A stretch of 64,000 nt of DNA from DTU013 sp964490975 (GTDB taxonomy: Bacteria; Bacillota; Clostridia; Acetivibrionales; DTU013), in NCBI GenBank assembly GCA_964490975.1, contig CAZBEQ010000011.1, positions 1 to 64,000 of the forward strand, in the 5' to 3' direction. Position numbers and translations under genes: made by a program. Below, in pieces: positions 26,922 to 35,144 of the stretch. The notes below the pieces were generated by a model that saw only the letters and a list, made by a program, of their open reading frames with translations, searched no databases and was not told the DNA's origin. Positions within the stretch are counted from its first letter, which is position 1, and the number at the start of each line of letters is the position of its first letter.

Positions 26922-26982
26922 ATTATTACCTGATAATATATCCTAATGATAGTAGTATATTATATATCTATTAAGTATGCAA
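26922..26982 (-). promoter_or_regulatory. fapR operon promoter with candidate FapR operator
   Basis: On the minus strand TTGCAT (26977-26982) and TATACT (26954-26959) are 17 bases apart. At 26922-26937, just after the predicted start, is the imperfect palindrome ATTATTACCTGATAAT, whose centre resembles the TTAGTACCTGATACTAA-type FapR site as I remember it. Position and target fit autoregulation. Confidence 0.6.
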
Positions 26983-27005
26983 CAATTTTATTAAAAATAT
27001 TAAAA

Positions 27006-27035
27006 AAACATGCGCCGGACTTTCGACGCATGTTT
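27006..27035 (-). terminator. Rho-independent terminator after pgsA
   Basis: Complementary arms AAACATGCG and CGCATGTTT (27006-27014, 27027-27035) enclose a 12-base loop. The minus transcript continues in seven U. It ends the rimO-pgsA unit. Confidence 0.85.
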
Positions 27036-27063
27036 AGGGTTATCTTATACTTATTTTATTACA

Positions 27064-27681
27064 CTAGGCATTCGTGTTTATAACATGTAGGTTCTTCTTG
27101 ATATAGTCATATAAAGAATAGATGGTTATAATAACTGCCAATAGCATTGCATAATCGTCAAACTGGAACGTGGTAAATAAACTGATTGGGAAATTATTGA
27201 GCAATGCCGCCACAATTGCAATGTCCTGAAGTACTGTCTTAAACTTGCCAAGATTACTGGCGGCAATTACGATACCTTCGCCTGCGGCGACCAATCTAAA
27301 ACTGGTCACTATGAATTCACGCGAGATTATCAGCATTGCGGCCCAGCCGTTGAGGTTTCCACTTTGAACAAGTGCAAGCAATGCTGCAGTGACCAGGAGC
27401 TTGTCGGCAATTGGATCCAGGAATTTACCGAACCTTGTCACCAGTTTTCTTTTTCTTGCGATATAGCCGTCTACAGCATCGGTGCTGGAGGCTATTAAAA
27501 ATATGCCAGCAGCTATATAACCACCGAATGCGGTCATAAACTCATTGATAGCAACTAACTGCGGTCTTAAAAATCCAAAAATCTGTGCGTCAATGAACGA
27601 CTGTGGTATTGGAATCAAAAAAATCATTAATACTGGAATCAAAAAAATTCTTGATAGAGTAATTTTATTTGGAAGATTCAT
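27064..27681 (-). CDS. pgsA: CDP-diacylglycerol--glycerol-3-phosphate 3-phosphatidyltransferase
   Basis: PgsA makes phosphatidylglycerol phosphate at the membrane. The 205-residue protein has five to six hydrophobic segments and the CDP-alcohol phosphotransferase signature DAVDGYIARKRKLVTRFGKF-LD-PIAD near residues 68-93. Its ATG overlaps the end of rimO by 17 bases, with GGAGAGGTG inside rimO as binding site. The rimO-pgsA order before recA is common in Clostridia and Bacillales. Confidence 0.96.
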   Translation of the reverse strand: MNLPNKITLSRIFLIPVLMIFLIPIPQSFIDAQIFGFLRPQLVAINEFMTAFGGYIAAGIFLIASSTDAVDGYIARKRKLVTRFGKFLDPIADKLLVTAALLALVQSGNLNGWAAMLIISREFIVTSFRLVAAGEGIVIAASNLGKFKTVLQDIAIVAALLNNFPISLFTTFQFDDYAMLLAVIITIYSLYDYIKKNLHVINTNA

Positions 27682-29008
27682 ACTGCACCTCTCCTGTCAA
27701 ATCGTATTCACCGCTGTCAAGTACTTTGACTTCAACAAGCCGGTTCAACTCCAATGGTTCCCTGCTGGTGAAATATATGAGTCCGTCTATGCCGGGTGCT
27801 TCTGCATAGCTTCTGCCATAATAGAATATTCCATCGTCGGCTATACCTTCGACAAGTACCCTATATATTCTGCCGAGTCTTGCAGCATTCGATTCGGCAG
27901 AAATTGTACACTGTAATTTCATCAGCCTGTCGTATCTTGACTTTTTTATTTTTTTCGGTATTTGTTCCTGCATTTTATATGCAGGGGTGCCTTCTTCTTT
28001 AGAATACATAAATACACCAAGTCTGTCAAACCTATATTTGCTTACAAGCCCCTCAAGCTTGGAAAAATCATCTTCAGTCTCCCCTGGGAATCCAACGATC
28101 AGTGTTGTCCTGATAATAAGACCTGGGATTTTTTCTCTTAATGTATCTAGTAAATTGAATATATCTTCGCTTTTTCCCCTTCGTCCCATTCTCTTTAGAA
28201 CAATATCACTTGCATGCTGTATAGGTATGTCAATATATTTACAAACCTTATCATTTTCTGCTATTTCATTTATCATTTCATCGTCGATTTCTTCAGGATA
28301 ACAATAAAGAAGCCTTATCCATTCTATTCCATCAATACGGCTTAGCTTTTGGAGAAGTTCGACCAATGCTTTATGACCATAAATATCTATTCCATACCTC
28401 GTTGTGTCCTGCGCTGTCAGAATTAGTTCCTTAATGCCTGAAGCAGCAAGCTTTTCAGCTTCTTTAACAATAGAATCGATACTTCTGCTTCTGAACGGGC
28501 CCCTCAATGAAGGGATGATGCAGTAGGTGCAACGATTATCACAGCCCTCTGCTATCTTCATATATGCGTAGCCATTACCTGTTGATATTACTCGTTCTCC
28601 ATCCATGTATGAGGTCCCGGTCAGCTCTCCGTATCTTGATACCTTCCCTTTTGTTTTATATGCCTCATTGATAACAGAGGCTATTTCACCATAGCTGCCG
28701 GTTCCAAGCACCACATCGACCTCCGGTATCTCATCGAGTATCATTTTCCTGTATCTCTCAGCCAGGCAGCCTGCTACGATGAGCATTTCACACTTGTTCT
28801 CTTTCAAAGCAGTCATTTCAATAATTGTATTTATAGATTCCTGTTTTGCACTTTCTATAAATCCACATGTATTGACAATAATGATATCCGCATCATCACT
28901 GTTATTGACTATCTCAAAGCCTTCGGTCTTTAGAATACCGAGCATTAATTCACTGTCTACCAGATTTTTAGGGCAACCCAGTGAAACGAGACCTATTTTT
29001 TTATCCAA
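27665..29008 (-). CDS. rimO: Ribosomal protein S12 methylthiotransferase RimO
   Basis: RimO uses two iron-sulfur clusters and S-adenosylmethionine to methylthiolate an aspartate of ribosomal protein S12. The 447-residue protein has the N-terminal UPF0004 domain (VSLGCPKNLVDSE, NTCGFIESA, GCLAERY), the radical SAM motif GCDNRCTYCIIPSLRG and a C-terminal TRAM domain. The SLGCPKN-VDSE form marks RimO rather than MiaB. The frame is open to 29047, but GGGAGGAA seven bases before the TTG at 29008 defines the start. A structured leader precedes it. Confidence 0.96.
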   Translation of the reverse strand: MDKKIGLVSLGCPKNLVDSELMLGILKTEGFEIVNNSDDADIIIVNTCGFIESAKQESINTIIEMTALKENKCEMLIVAGCLAERYRKMILDEIPEVDVVLGTGSYGEIASVINEAYKTKGKVSRYGELTGTSYMDGERVISTGNGYAYMKIAEGCDNRCTYCIIPSLRGPFRSRSIDSIVKEAEKLAASGIKELILTAQDTTRYGIDIYGHKALVELLQKLSRIDGIEWIRLLYCYPEEIDDEMINEIAENDKVCKYIDIPIQHASDIVLKRMGRRGKSEDIFNLLDTLREKIPGLIIRTTLIVGFPGETEDDFSKLEGLVSKYRFDRLGVFMYSKEEGTPAYKMQEQIPKKIKKSRYDRLMKLQCTISAESNAARLGRIYRVLVEGIADDGIFYYGRSYAEAPGIDGLIYFTSREPLELNRLVEVKVLDSGEYDLTGEVQYESSK

Positions 29009-29310
29009 TAAAGTTCCTCCCTGACTCGTTATAACGCATATTTTCAAAGAAAAATCTTCACTTGTAGAATATTTTTCTTACCTCTGCGGCGTTTCAACGA
29101 GGCTGGTCGCAAACTAAGTTTGCTGCTCGCCCATGCAACCTAGCTGTCTATAAATCCAATCAGCCTCGTTATAACATTAACTAATATACACTAAAAATTT
29201 TATTTTCTCAATAAAAATCACAGCCACCATATAGTGACTGCGATACGTGAACGACGCTGTAAGCCGGTGATCAGTAAATGCTGAGCTTACCGACATAATT
29301 ATGACCGAAC
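29009..29310. other. Gene-free 302-base region: recX terminator, rimO promoter and structured leader
   Basis: No open frame fits here. On the minus strand, in order: a hairpin with GTAAGC/GCTTAC arms (29259-29290); a terminator-like hairpin at 29221-29240 followed by TGATTTTTATT; a promoter TTGAGA (29206-29211), 17 bases, TATATT (29183-29188); a stem of 10-base arms (29096-29105, 29161-29170) enclosing a small GCAAAC/GTTTGC hairpin; and a second hairpin of 13-base arms with one mismatch (29047-29079) before the rimO binding site. An 11-base direct repeat CTCGTTATAAC occurs at 29025-29035 and 29165-29175. It matches no riboswitch class I know. Confidence 0.6.
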
Positions 29311-29955
29311 TTAAAGTCCTTCATCAAGGTCAACAGAAATTTCAGTACCAAATCCTTTAAGGACTTCTTTTATAGTATCTCTTGAGAAGCCTCTATGTAC
29401 AAGAAACATGAAGGCTTTTTTCAGTGTTTTTTCATCATTCATATCATATTTTCCGAACTTCCTCTTAAGAAGGTTTTCTGCTACGACTGAATCCTCCACC
29501 TTCCAATCCTCGAGTACTTCATCTGCTGTTTCTTCAGGTATGCCACGGGACAAAAGCTCAAGCCTAATCATCTTTCTGGAAAGAGGCTTCAGTTTACTCC
29601 TGTCATATATGTATTTCTGCGCATACAGCTTATTATTGATATATCCTATTGCTTTGAGTTCTTCTATGACTTTTTCTGTGCTATCGTGGTCATATCCGTC
29701 ATTTATCAACTTTTCACGAACTTCTTTTTCAGTTCGCAGTTTCATCGACAGGAATCTGACTGCCTTTGATTTCGCTTCTCTGAAGTTCAGTGTCTCTTTA
29801 ATATAACCTATTGTTTCTTCTGTTATCTCTGAGCTGTCATATAGATTCAATGATAAATAATCATCTTCAGAGATGGTGAATGAAAACCTACCATCGATGT
29901 ATACCGACAGCCTGTCTTTATTTTTTTTATTTTTTTCTACGGATGTGATTTTCAT
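29311..29955 (-). CDS. recX: Regulatory protein RecX
   Basis: RecX binds RecA filaments and limits their extension. The 214-residue protein is built of repeated three-helix units (LRTEKEVREKLINDGYD, LSRKMIRLELLSRGIPEE, FMFLVHRGFSRDTIKEVL) typical of RecX. AGAGGTGG precedes the ATG. It follows recA by about 31 bases and should share its LexA-controlled transcript. Confidence 0.94.
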   Translation of the reverse strand: MKITSVEKNKKNKDRLSVYIDGRFSFTISEDDYLSLNLYDSSEITEETIGYIKETLNFREAKSKAVRFLSMKLRTEKEVREKLINDGYDHDSTEKVIEELKAIGYINNKLYAQKYIYDRSKLKPLSRKMIRLELLSRGIPEETADEVLEDWKVEDSVVAENLLKRKFGKYDMNDEKTLKKAFMFLVHRGFSRDTIKEVLKGFGTEISVDLDEGL

Positions 29956-29986
29956 TGCCCACCACCTCTAATAAATCAGATAGCTC

Positions 29987-31042
29987 TTACTCCATATCGA
30001 GATCCATTTCTTCGTCATCATTGTCACTCACTGAATGTGCATCCATGCTTTTGGCAAAGGCCTGGTTATAATTTTCCCGGATCTTCTTTTCAACTTCTTT
30101 AGTCATTTCGGTATTCTCTCTAAGGTATTGCTTGGCATTTTCTCTACCCTGTCCGATCCTCTGACCGTTGTATGAGAACCAAGCACCGCTCTTGTTGATA
30201 ATGTCAAGGTTTACAGCTACATCAAGTATACTGCCCTCTTTCGATATACCTTGACCGTAGATGATATCAAATTCTGCTTCTTTGAAAGGTGGAGCAACTT
30301 TGTTTTTTACTACCTTGACTCTTGTCCTGTTTCCGATTACCTCCGTACCCTGTTTCAGAGACTCTATTCTTCTGACATCAAGTCTGACAGATGCATAGAA
30401 TTTCAGAGCCCTTCCTCCTGGTGTCGTCTCCGGATTGCCGAACATGATACCAACTTTTTCTCTCAACTGGTTTATAAACACTGCAGTCGTTTTGGACTTG
30501 CTGATGACACCGGCTAGCTTTCTCAGTGCCTGAGACATAAGACGCGCCTGAAGGCCCACGTGTGAGTCACCCATTTCTCCGTCTATCTCAGCCTTTGGTA
30601 CAAGTGCTGCTACAGAGTCGATTACAATAACATCTATAGCACCGCTCCTGACTAGTGCTTCAGCTATCTCAAGTGCCTGTTCTCCAGTGTCCGGCTGTGA
30701 TACGATAAGATTGTCTATATCGACGCCGAGTTTTTTGGCATATATCGGATCCAATGCGTGCTCTGCGTCAATAAACGCGGCATCTCCGCCCGCCTTTTGA
30801 GCCTCAGCGACTATATGCAGCGCTACGGTGGTCTTACCTGAGGATTCAGGTCCAAATATTTCAACTATTCTTCCCCTTGGCACACCGCCTACACCTAGGG
30901 CAATATCCAGCCCAATAGAGCCGGTAGGTATAGTTTCTATATTCATATGGGCATTCTCACCCAATTTCATGACAGCACCCTTGCCAAACTGCTTTTCTAT
31001 CTGGCCCAGCGCCATCTCCAGAGCTTTTTTCTTTTCGATCAT
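29987..31042 (-). CDS. recA: Recombinase RecA
   Basis: RecA forms filaments on single-stranded DNA, exchanges strands and triggers LexA self-cleavage. The 351-residue protein has Walker A GPESSGKT (64-71), the IDSVAALVPKAEIDGEMGD region, the FINQLREKVGIMFGNPETTPGG loop and an acidic C-terminal tail (DNDDEEMDLDME). AAGGAGGT precedes the ATG. The promoter has a consensus sigma site and an SOS box. Confidence 0.99.
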   Translation of the reverse strand: MIEKKKALEMALGQIEKQFGKGAVMKLGENAHMNIETIPTGSIGLDIALGVGGVPRGRIVEIFGPESSGKTTVALHIVAEAQKAGGDAAFIDAEHALDPIYAKKLGVDIDNLIVSQPDTGEQALEIAEALVRSGAIDVIVIDSVAALVPKAEIDGEMGDSHVGLQARLMSQALRKLAGVISKSKTTAVFINQLREKVGIMFGNPETTPGGRALKFYASVRLDVRRIESLKQGTEVIGNRTRVKVVKNKVAPPFKEAEFDIIYGQGISKEGSILDVAVNLDIINKSGAWFSYNGQRIGQGRENAKQYLRENTEMTKEVEKKIRENYNQAFAKSMDAHSVSDNDDEEMDLDME

Positions 31043-31071
31043 TTCGAACGGACCTCCTTATTTGAGATAGA

Positions 31072-31121
31072 CGAACATTTGTTCTGATAAAAATTATATA
31101 TCATTTCTCCAAAAGAGTCAA
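31072..31121 (-). promoter_or_regulatory. recA promoter with LexA (SOS) box
   Basis: On the minus strand TTGACT (31116-31121) and TATAAT (31093-31098) are 17 bases apart. At 31072-31085 is CGAACATTTGTTCT on the plus strand, matching the Gram-positive SOS box core GAAC-N4-GTTC. It lies at the transcription start. Confidence 0.85.
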
Positions 31122-31139
31122 TAACGTAATAACATATTT

Positions 31140-32717
31140 TTACATATTCATTCTATGCTTAATATTTTTCATCAAATATATGGCATCTTCCGACTTCATT
31201 AACAACATAATTATAATATAAATTATCGATCCTGTAATTATCTCAAATATCAAATATGCTAACTGTAGCGCTTTACTTGCCGGGGCAGTTATCATTTTCT
31301 GTATCAGCAGCAAGGCTAAGCCCATTAGCGCAGCCGAGGGAACCGCACGGATAAAAAAGCTGCCAAGCTGTTGCAAATATAATCCGTTCATTTTTCTGTT
31401 AAGCAAAATCAGCAGTAAAAATGAATTTATAAGACTTATTATCGAATATGAAAGTGCCATGCCTGAAGCCCCAAGATCGGTAAATAAATAAAATAAAGCT
31501 CCAAAGGCAATGTTAAGAATGGCCGATATTACACCTGCTATCAAAGGTGTCCTTGTATCCTGCCTCGCATAATAAGCGCGGTTCATTATTGCTACTACAG
31601 ACTGAGTGATCATTGATATGCAAAAAAAGCCCAGTATTACTGCAACAATCGGTACATTTTCTTCAGTAAATCTGCCACCCCATTTGAACACAGCCCTGAC
31701 CAACTGCTCCCTCAGTACAAAAAAACCTGTTGCCGAAGGGACGGCAAGAAAAAGTACAGATGTGAGTGATTTCATAAGCAGGGTTTTATATTCCTCTATT
31801 TTACCGACAGCATATTTACCTGAAAGTGACGGAAGTACTGCAGTCCCTATACCCATTGCAAAAATGCCGTATGGAAGCTGCCACAGAGTATTTGCATTCC
31901 TGAAAGCGGCAAGGCTGCCTTCTATGGCAACAAGACTTACAAAAGCAGTAGATATGATCGTGTTCACCTGAGTAATAGATGATGACAGCAGTGATGGTAC
32001 CGCCTGAGATAATAATTTTCTGAAACCTTTGTCTTTAAAATATATCACCGGTTTGTACAATTTGAATTTACTATGTGAAAATGAAAGTTGTATAAGTAAG
32101 TAGATAAATGCACTGACGGCTACAAAAAAAGCAACTCTTGTCATACTTTCGGGATTTGTATCAGCAAACAGATAAATGCTTATTGTACAACCGAGATTAT
32201 ATATCGAAGGTCCAAACGCAGCGGCAGCAAATTTTTTGTATGAGTTGAGTACACCGTTGCATATGCCCGCCAGCATAATAAAAGAAACGGACGGAAATAG
32301 TATTCTGGATAGTTTTATTGCCAGTTCAAGAGTTTGCGGGCTGCTGCTAAAGCCTGGTGCTACAACAGGTATTATTTGCGGTGCGAAAACCATCCCCAGC
32401 ACACATATGATCACCATGCCTAAAAAGACAATATTCATAAATGAGCTTGCAGCCTTCCAGCCTTCCTTTTCTTCTCCATTTTCGAGCTTTCCGGAGAGAT
32501 ACGGCACAAGAGCTGCTGATATGGTCCCTCCTACCAGCAGCATATATATTAGGTCCGGTACCGTGAACGCTGCCACATAAGCATCCTGTAGCCAACTAAG
32601 CCCGACCTTCCAGGAAAGCATGGTTTCGCGAAGAAAGCCTGTCAGCCTGCTCAGGATCATGGAAGACATCACGATGATAGCAGCTGTCGATAAACTACTG
32701 TTCCTATTCTGTTTCAA
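31140..32717 (-). CDS. murJ: Lipid II flippase MurJ
   Basis: MurJ moves lipid II across the membrane for peptidoglycan synthesis. The 525-residue protein has about 14 hydrophobic segments and the family N-terminus (SRLTGFLRETMLSWKVGLSW, LVGGTISAALVPYLS) and central QVNTIISTAF and GSLAAFRNANTLWQLPYGIF motifs. The start is TTG at 32717 with GGAGGT upstream. It lies 45 bases after cinA, and the recA promoter separates it from recA. Confidence 0.92.
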   Translation of the reverse strand: MKQNRNSSLSTAAIIVMSSMILSRLTGFLRETMLSWKVGLSWLQDAYVAAFTVPDLIYMLLVGGTISAALVPYLSGKLENGEEKEGWKAASSFMNIVFLGMVIICVLGMVFAPQIIPVVAPGFSSSPQTLELAIKLSRILFPSVSFIMLAGICNGVLNSYKKFAAAAFGPSIYNLGCTISIYLFADTNPESMTRVAFFVAVSAFIYLLIQLSFSHSKFKLYKPVIYFKDKGFRKLLSQAVPSLLSSSITQVNTIISTAFVSLVAIEGSLAAFRNANTLWQLPYGIFAMGIGTAVLPSLSGKYAVGKIEEYKTLLMKSLTSVLFLAVPSATGFFVLREQLVRAVFKWGGRFTEENVPIVAVILGFFCISMITQSVVAIMNRAYYARQDTRTPLIAGVISAILNIAFGALFYLFTDLGASGMALSYSIISLINSFLLLILLNRKMNGLYLQQLGSFFIRAVPSAALMGLALLLIQKMITAPASKALQLAYLIFEIITGSIIYIIIMLLMKSEDAIYLMKNIKHRMNM

Positions 32718-32762
32718 AATAAAACCTCCGGCATTTTAACGAGGTGCATTACTGTGGCATCG

Positions 32763-33998
32763 TTACAATTTTAGCAGATGCCTTCTAAGCATATCAAATA
32801 CATGCAGGCAGGTAACATTCTTTATCCTTGACCTACTGCCCCACAGATCGAGTTTTTTGACGATAGTTCCGTCCTTGTGAGCCAGTGCGGTATAAACAAG
32901 ACCAATCGGCTTTGCCTCTGAGCCTCCGCCTGGGCCGGCAATACCTGTTATGGATATTCCGATATCCGTTCCCGATACACGCCTGACACCCTCTGCCATC
33001 TCTCTGGCTGTCTGTTCACTGACTGCGCCGAATTTATCAAGTGTTTCCTGACATACTCCCAATTCATCTGTTTTTGCTCGGTTGCTGTAAGTTACGATAG
33101 CTCTGTCGAACACCTCCGATATACCTGGAATATCGGTAAGCCTTGTTGCAAGCATTCCTCCGGTACAGGATTCAGCGACCGAAAGCGTCATTTTACTGTC
33201 TAAAAGAAGCTTTGCGGCTAGTTCATCCAAACTGCTGTTATCATTACTGTAGACAGCATCTCCAAGCCTTTGTCTTATCTCATTTTCAACAGGTCCGATT
33301 ATATCCTCACCAACGCAGTTTTTCTCATACCTTGCAGTTATTCTAAGGGTTACTTCTCCATCCTTCGCATACGGAGCTAATGTTGGATTTGACTGGCTAT
33401 CGATAAGATCAAGAAGCATGTCTTCAACAGCTGACTCGCCGATCCCAAATATTCTTAGAAATCTGGATTCAAGCCTGTATTCAGATCTTGCAGAGAAATA
33501 TGGCATCACAGTCTCATCGAACATCGGCTTCATTTCGGATGGCGGTCCTGGAAGCATTACTATTGTCTTGCCGTTCTCTTGGATGATACAGCCCGGTGCT
33601 GTCCCGTTTTTATTGCGGACTATTATGCTGCCTTCAGGCAAATAGGCTTGTTTAATGTTATTTTGAGTCATTTTTTTAGAATACTTTTTGAAAAACTCCT
33701 CCATTTTATCAAGACTTTCCTGATCCAGCACCAGTTTACGGTTTACCGCTGCGGCAACCGTCTCTTTTGTAAGGTCATCCTCAGTTGGTCCCAGGCCGCC
33801 TGTCAATATGACCACATCAGAACGCGAAAGTGCAAGATCAAGGCTTTGTTTCAGCCTTGCCGGGTTATCACCTATTACGGAGTGATAATAGACCCCTATA
33901 CCTGCATCAGGTAATCTTGAGGATATATATTGAGCATTTGTATTTGAAATCTGACCCATCAGAAGTTCAGTTCCAACGGCAAGAATTTCGGCTTTCAT
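32763..33998 (-). CDS. cinA: CinA-family protein (nicotinamide-nucleotide amidase-type)
   Basis: The 411-residue protein has an N-terminal MoaB-like domain (TELLMGQISNTNAQYIS, ILTGGLGPTEDDLTKE) and a C-terminal CinA amidase domain (LSVAESCTGGMLATRLTDIPG, GISITGIAGPGGGSEAKPIG). Family members hydrolyse NMN and ADP-ribose-type pyrophosphates and are competence-induced in some Firmicutes. AGGAGATGG precedes the ATG. It is upstream of murJ and near recA, a frequent arrangement. Confidence 0.93.
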   Translation of the reverse strand: MKAEILAVGTELLMGQISNTNAQYISSRLPDAGIGVYYHSVIGDNPARLKQSLDLALSRSDVVILTGGLGPTEDDLTKETVAAAVNRKLVLDQESLDKMEEFFKKYSKKMTQNNIKQAYLPEGSIIVRNKNGTAPGCIIQENGKTIVMLPGPPSEMKPMFDETVMPYFSARSEYRLESRFLRIFGIGESAVEDMLLDLIDSQSNPTLAPYAKDGEVTLRITARYEKNCVGEDIIGPVENEIRQRLGDAVYSNDNSSLDELAAKLLLDSKMTLSVAESCTGGMLATRLTDIPGISEVFDRAIVTYSNRAKTDELGVCQETLDKFGAVSEQTAREMAEGVRRVSGTDIGISITGIAGPGGGSEAKPIGLVYTALAHKDGTIVKKLDLWGSRSRIKNVTCLHVFDMLRRHLLKL

Positions 33999-34040
33999 AA
34001 GCTATCCATCTCCTATCCGGTAAAGTAGCATCATTATTCC

Positions 34041-34070
34041 ATTATATCAATGTAATGTTTTCATTGTAAA
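34041..34070 (-). promoter_or_regulatory. Probable cinA-murJ promoter
   Basis: On the minus strand TTTACA (34065-34070) and TATAAT (34041-34046) are 18 bases apart in the divergent cinA/moxR gap. No equally good plus-strand promoter for moxR could be identified. Confidence 0.5.
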
Positions 34071-34187
34071 CACACAGGAACACAAGTTAAAAAAAAACTA
34101 CAATTGACCTTAAATTATCTACTTTATCAACTGCTATTTAGTGTATTATTATTATACTAACAAATAAAGTCAAAGGGATGGGATATT

Positions 34188-35144
34188 ATGAATGATTCTG
34201 TCAAGATTTTAAAAAACATAATCGACAATGTTGAAAATGCTATTGTCGGAAAGCGCTATGCAATAGAACTTGCTGCAATATCATTAATATGCAATGGACA
34301 TGTACTTATTGAAGATGTCCCGGGTGTAGGAAAAACCAGTCTTGTATCCGCCCTGGCAAAATCTGTGAATGCGTCGTTTAGAAGGATCCAGTTTACACCT
34401 GATATACTTCCTTCTGATATAACAGGTTTTTCCCTATATAATCAAAAAACTGGAGATTTCGAGTACAGACCCGGTGCAATTATGAGTCAGATAATTCTTG
34501 CAGATGAAATCAACAGGACCTCTCCTAAAACACAGGCAAGTTTACTTGAGGTCATGGAAGAATACCAGGTAACTGTGGATGGGATAACGTACAAGGTACC
34601 AAGACCTTTCATGGTAATGGCTACACAGAATCCTGTCGAATATCTGGGGACATATCCATTGCCCGAAGCACAGATAGACCGTTTCTTCATGAAAATATCC
34701 ATCGGTTACCCTACAAATACAGAAGAAAGCTATATACTATCAAAGTTCCAGTTTACAAGCCCAATTGAAAAGCTTTTGCCTGTTGCCGAGAGCGCGGACA
34801 TTATTGCTTTGCAGGAGGAAGTAAAAAATATACATGTTGACCAGAGCCTTAACAATTATATCGTTGAAATAGTAAGCCAAACAAGAAAGCATCAGGATGT
34901 TGCGCTGGGTTCAAGTCCCAGGGGTTCTCTGTCGCTTTTCAGAGCATCACAGGCATGGGCATTTTACAATGGGCGCAATTATGTCCTTCCGGATGACATC
35001 AAGAAAATGGTTATACCAGTACTTTCGCACAGACTGATGCTCAAGCAGGAAGCTAAGTTAAAGAAAATAAATCCCGAAGAAATTCTGAATTCAATTGTAT
35101 CAAGGATTAATGTTCCGGTGGTGGTACAACATGAGAAAAAGTAG
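34188..35144 (+). CDS. MoxR-type AAA+ ATPase
   Basis: The 318-residue protein is a MoxR AAA_3 ATPase with Walker A EDVPGVGKTS (about 42-51), Walker B ILADEINRTSPKTQASLLEVM and sensor motif ATQNPVEYLGTYPLPEAQIDRF. MoxR proteins act as chaperones for partner proteins encoded nearby, usually of the DUF58 and transglutaminase type, as here. GGGATGGGA precedes the ATG. It is first in a three-gene plus-strand operon and overlaps the next gene by 14 bases. Confidence 0.94.
   Translation: MNDSVKILKNIIDNVENAIVGKRYAIELAAISLICNGHVLIEDVPGVGKTSLVSALAKSVNASFRRIQFTPDILPSDITGFSLYNQKTGDFEYRPGAIMSQIILADEINRTSPKTQASLLEVMEEYQVTVDGITYKVPRPFMVMATQNPVEYLGTYPLPEAQIDRFFMKISIGYPTNTEESYILSKFQFTSPIEKLLPVAESADIIALQEEVKNIHVDQSLNNYIVEIVSQTRKHQDVALGSSPRGSLSLFRASQAWAFYNGRNYVLPDDIKKMVIPVLSHRLMLKQEAKLKKINPEEILNSIVSRINVPVVVQHEKK

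Noticed and set aside
29009..29176. T-box or SAM riboswitch before rimO
   Set aside because: The T-box sequence AGGGTGGNACCGCG and the SAM-I core blocks are absent.
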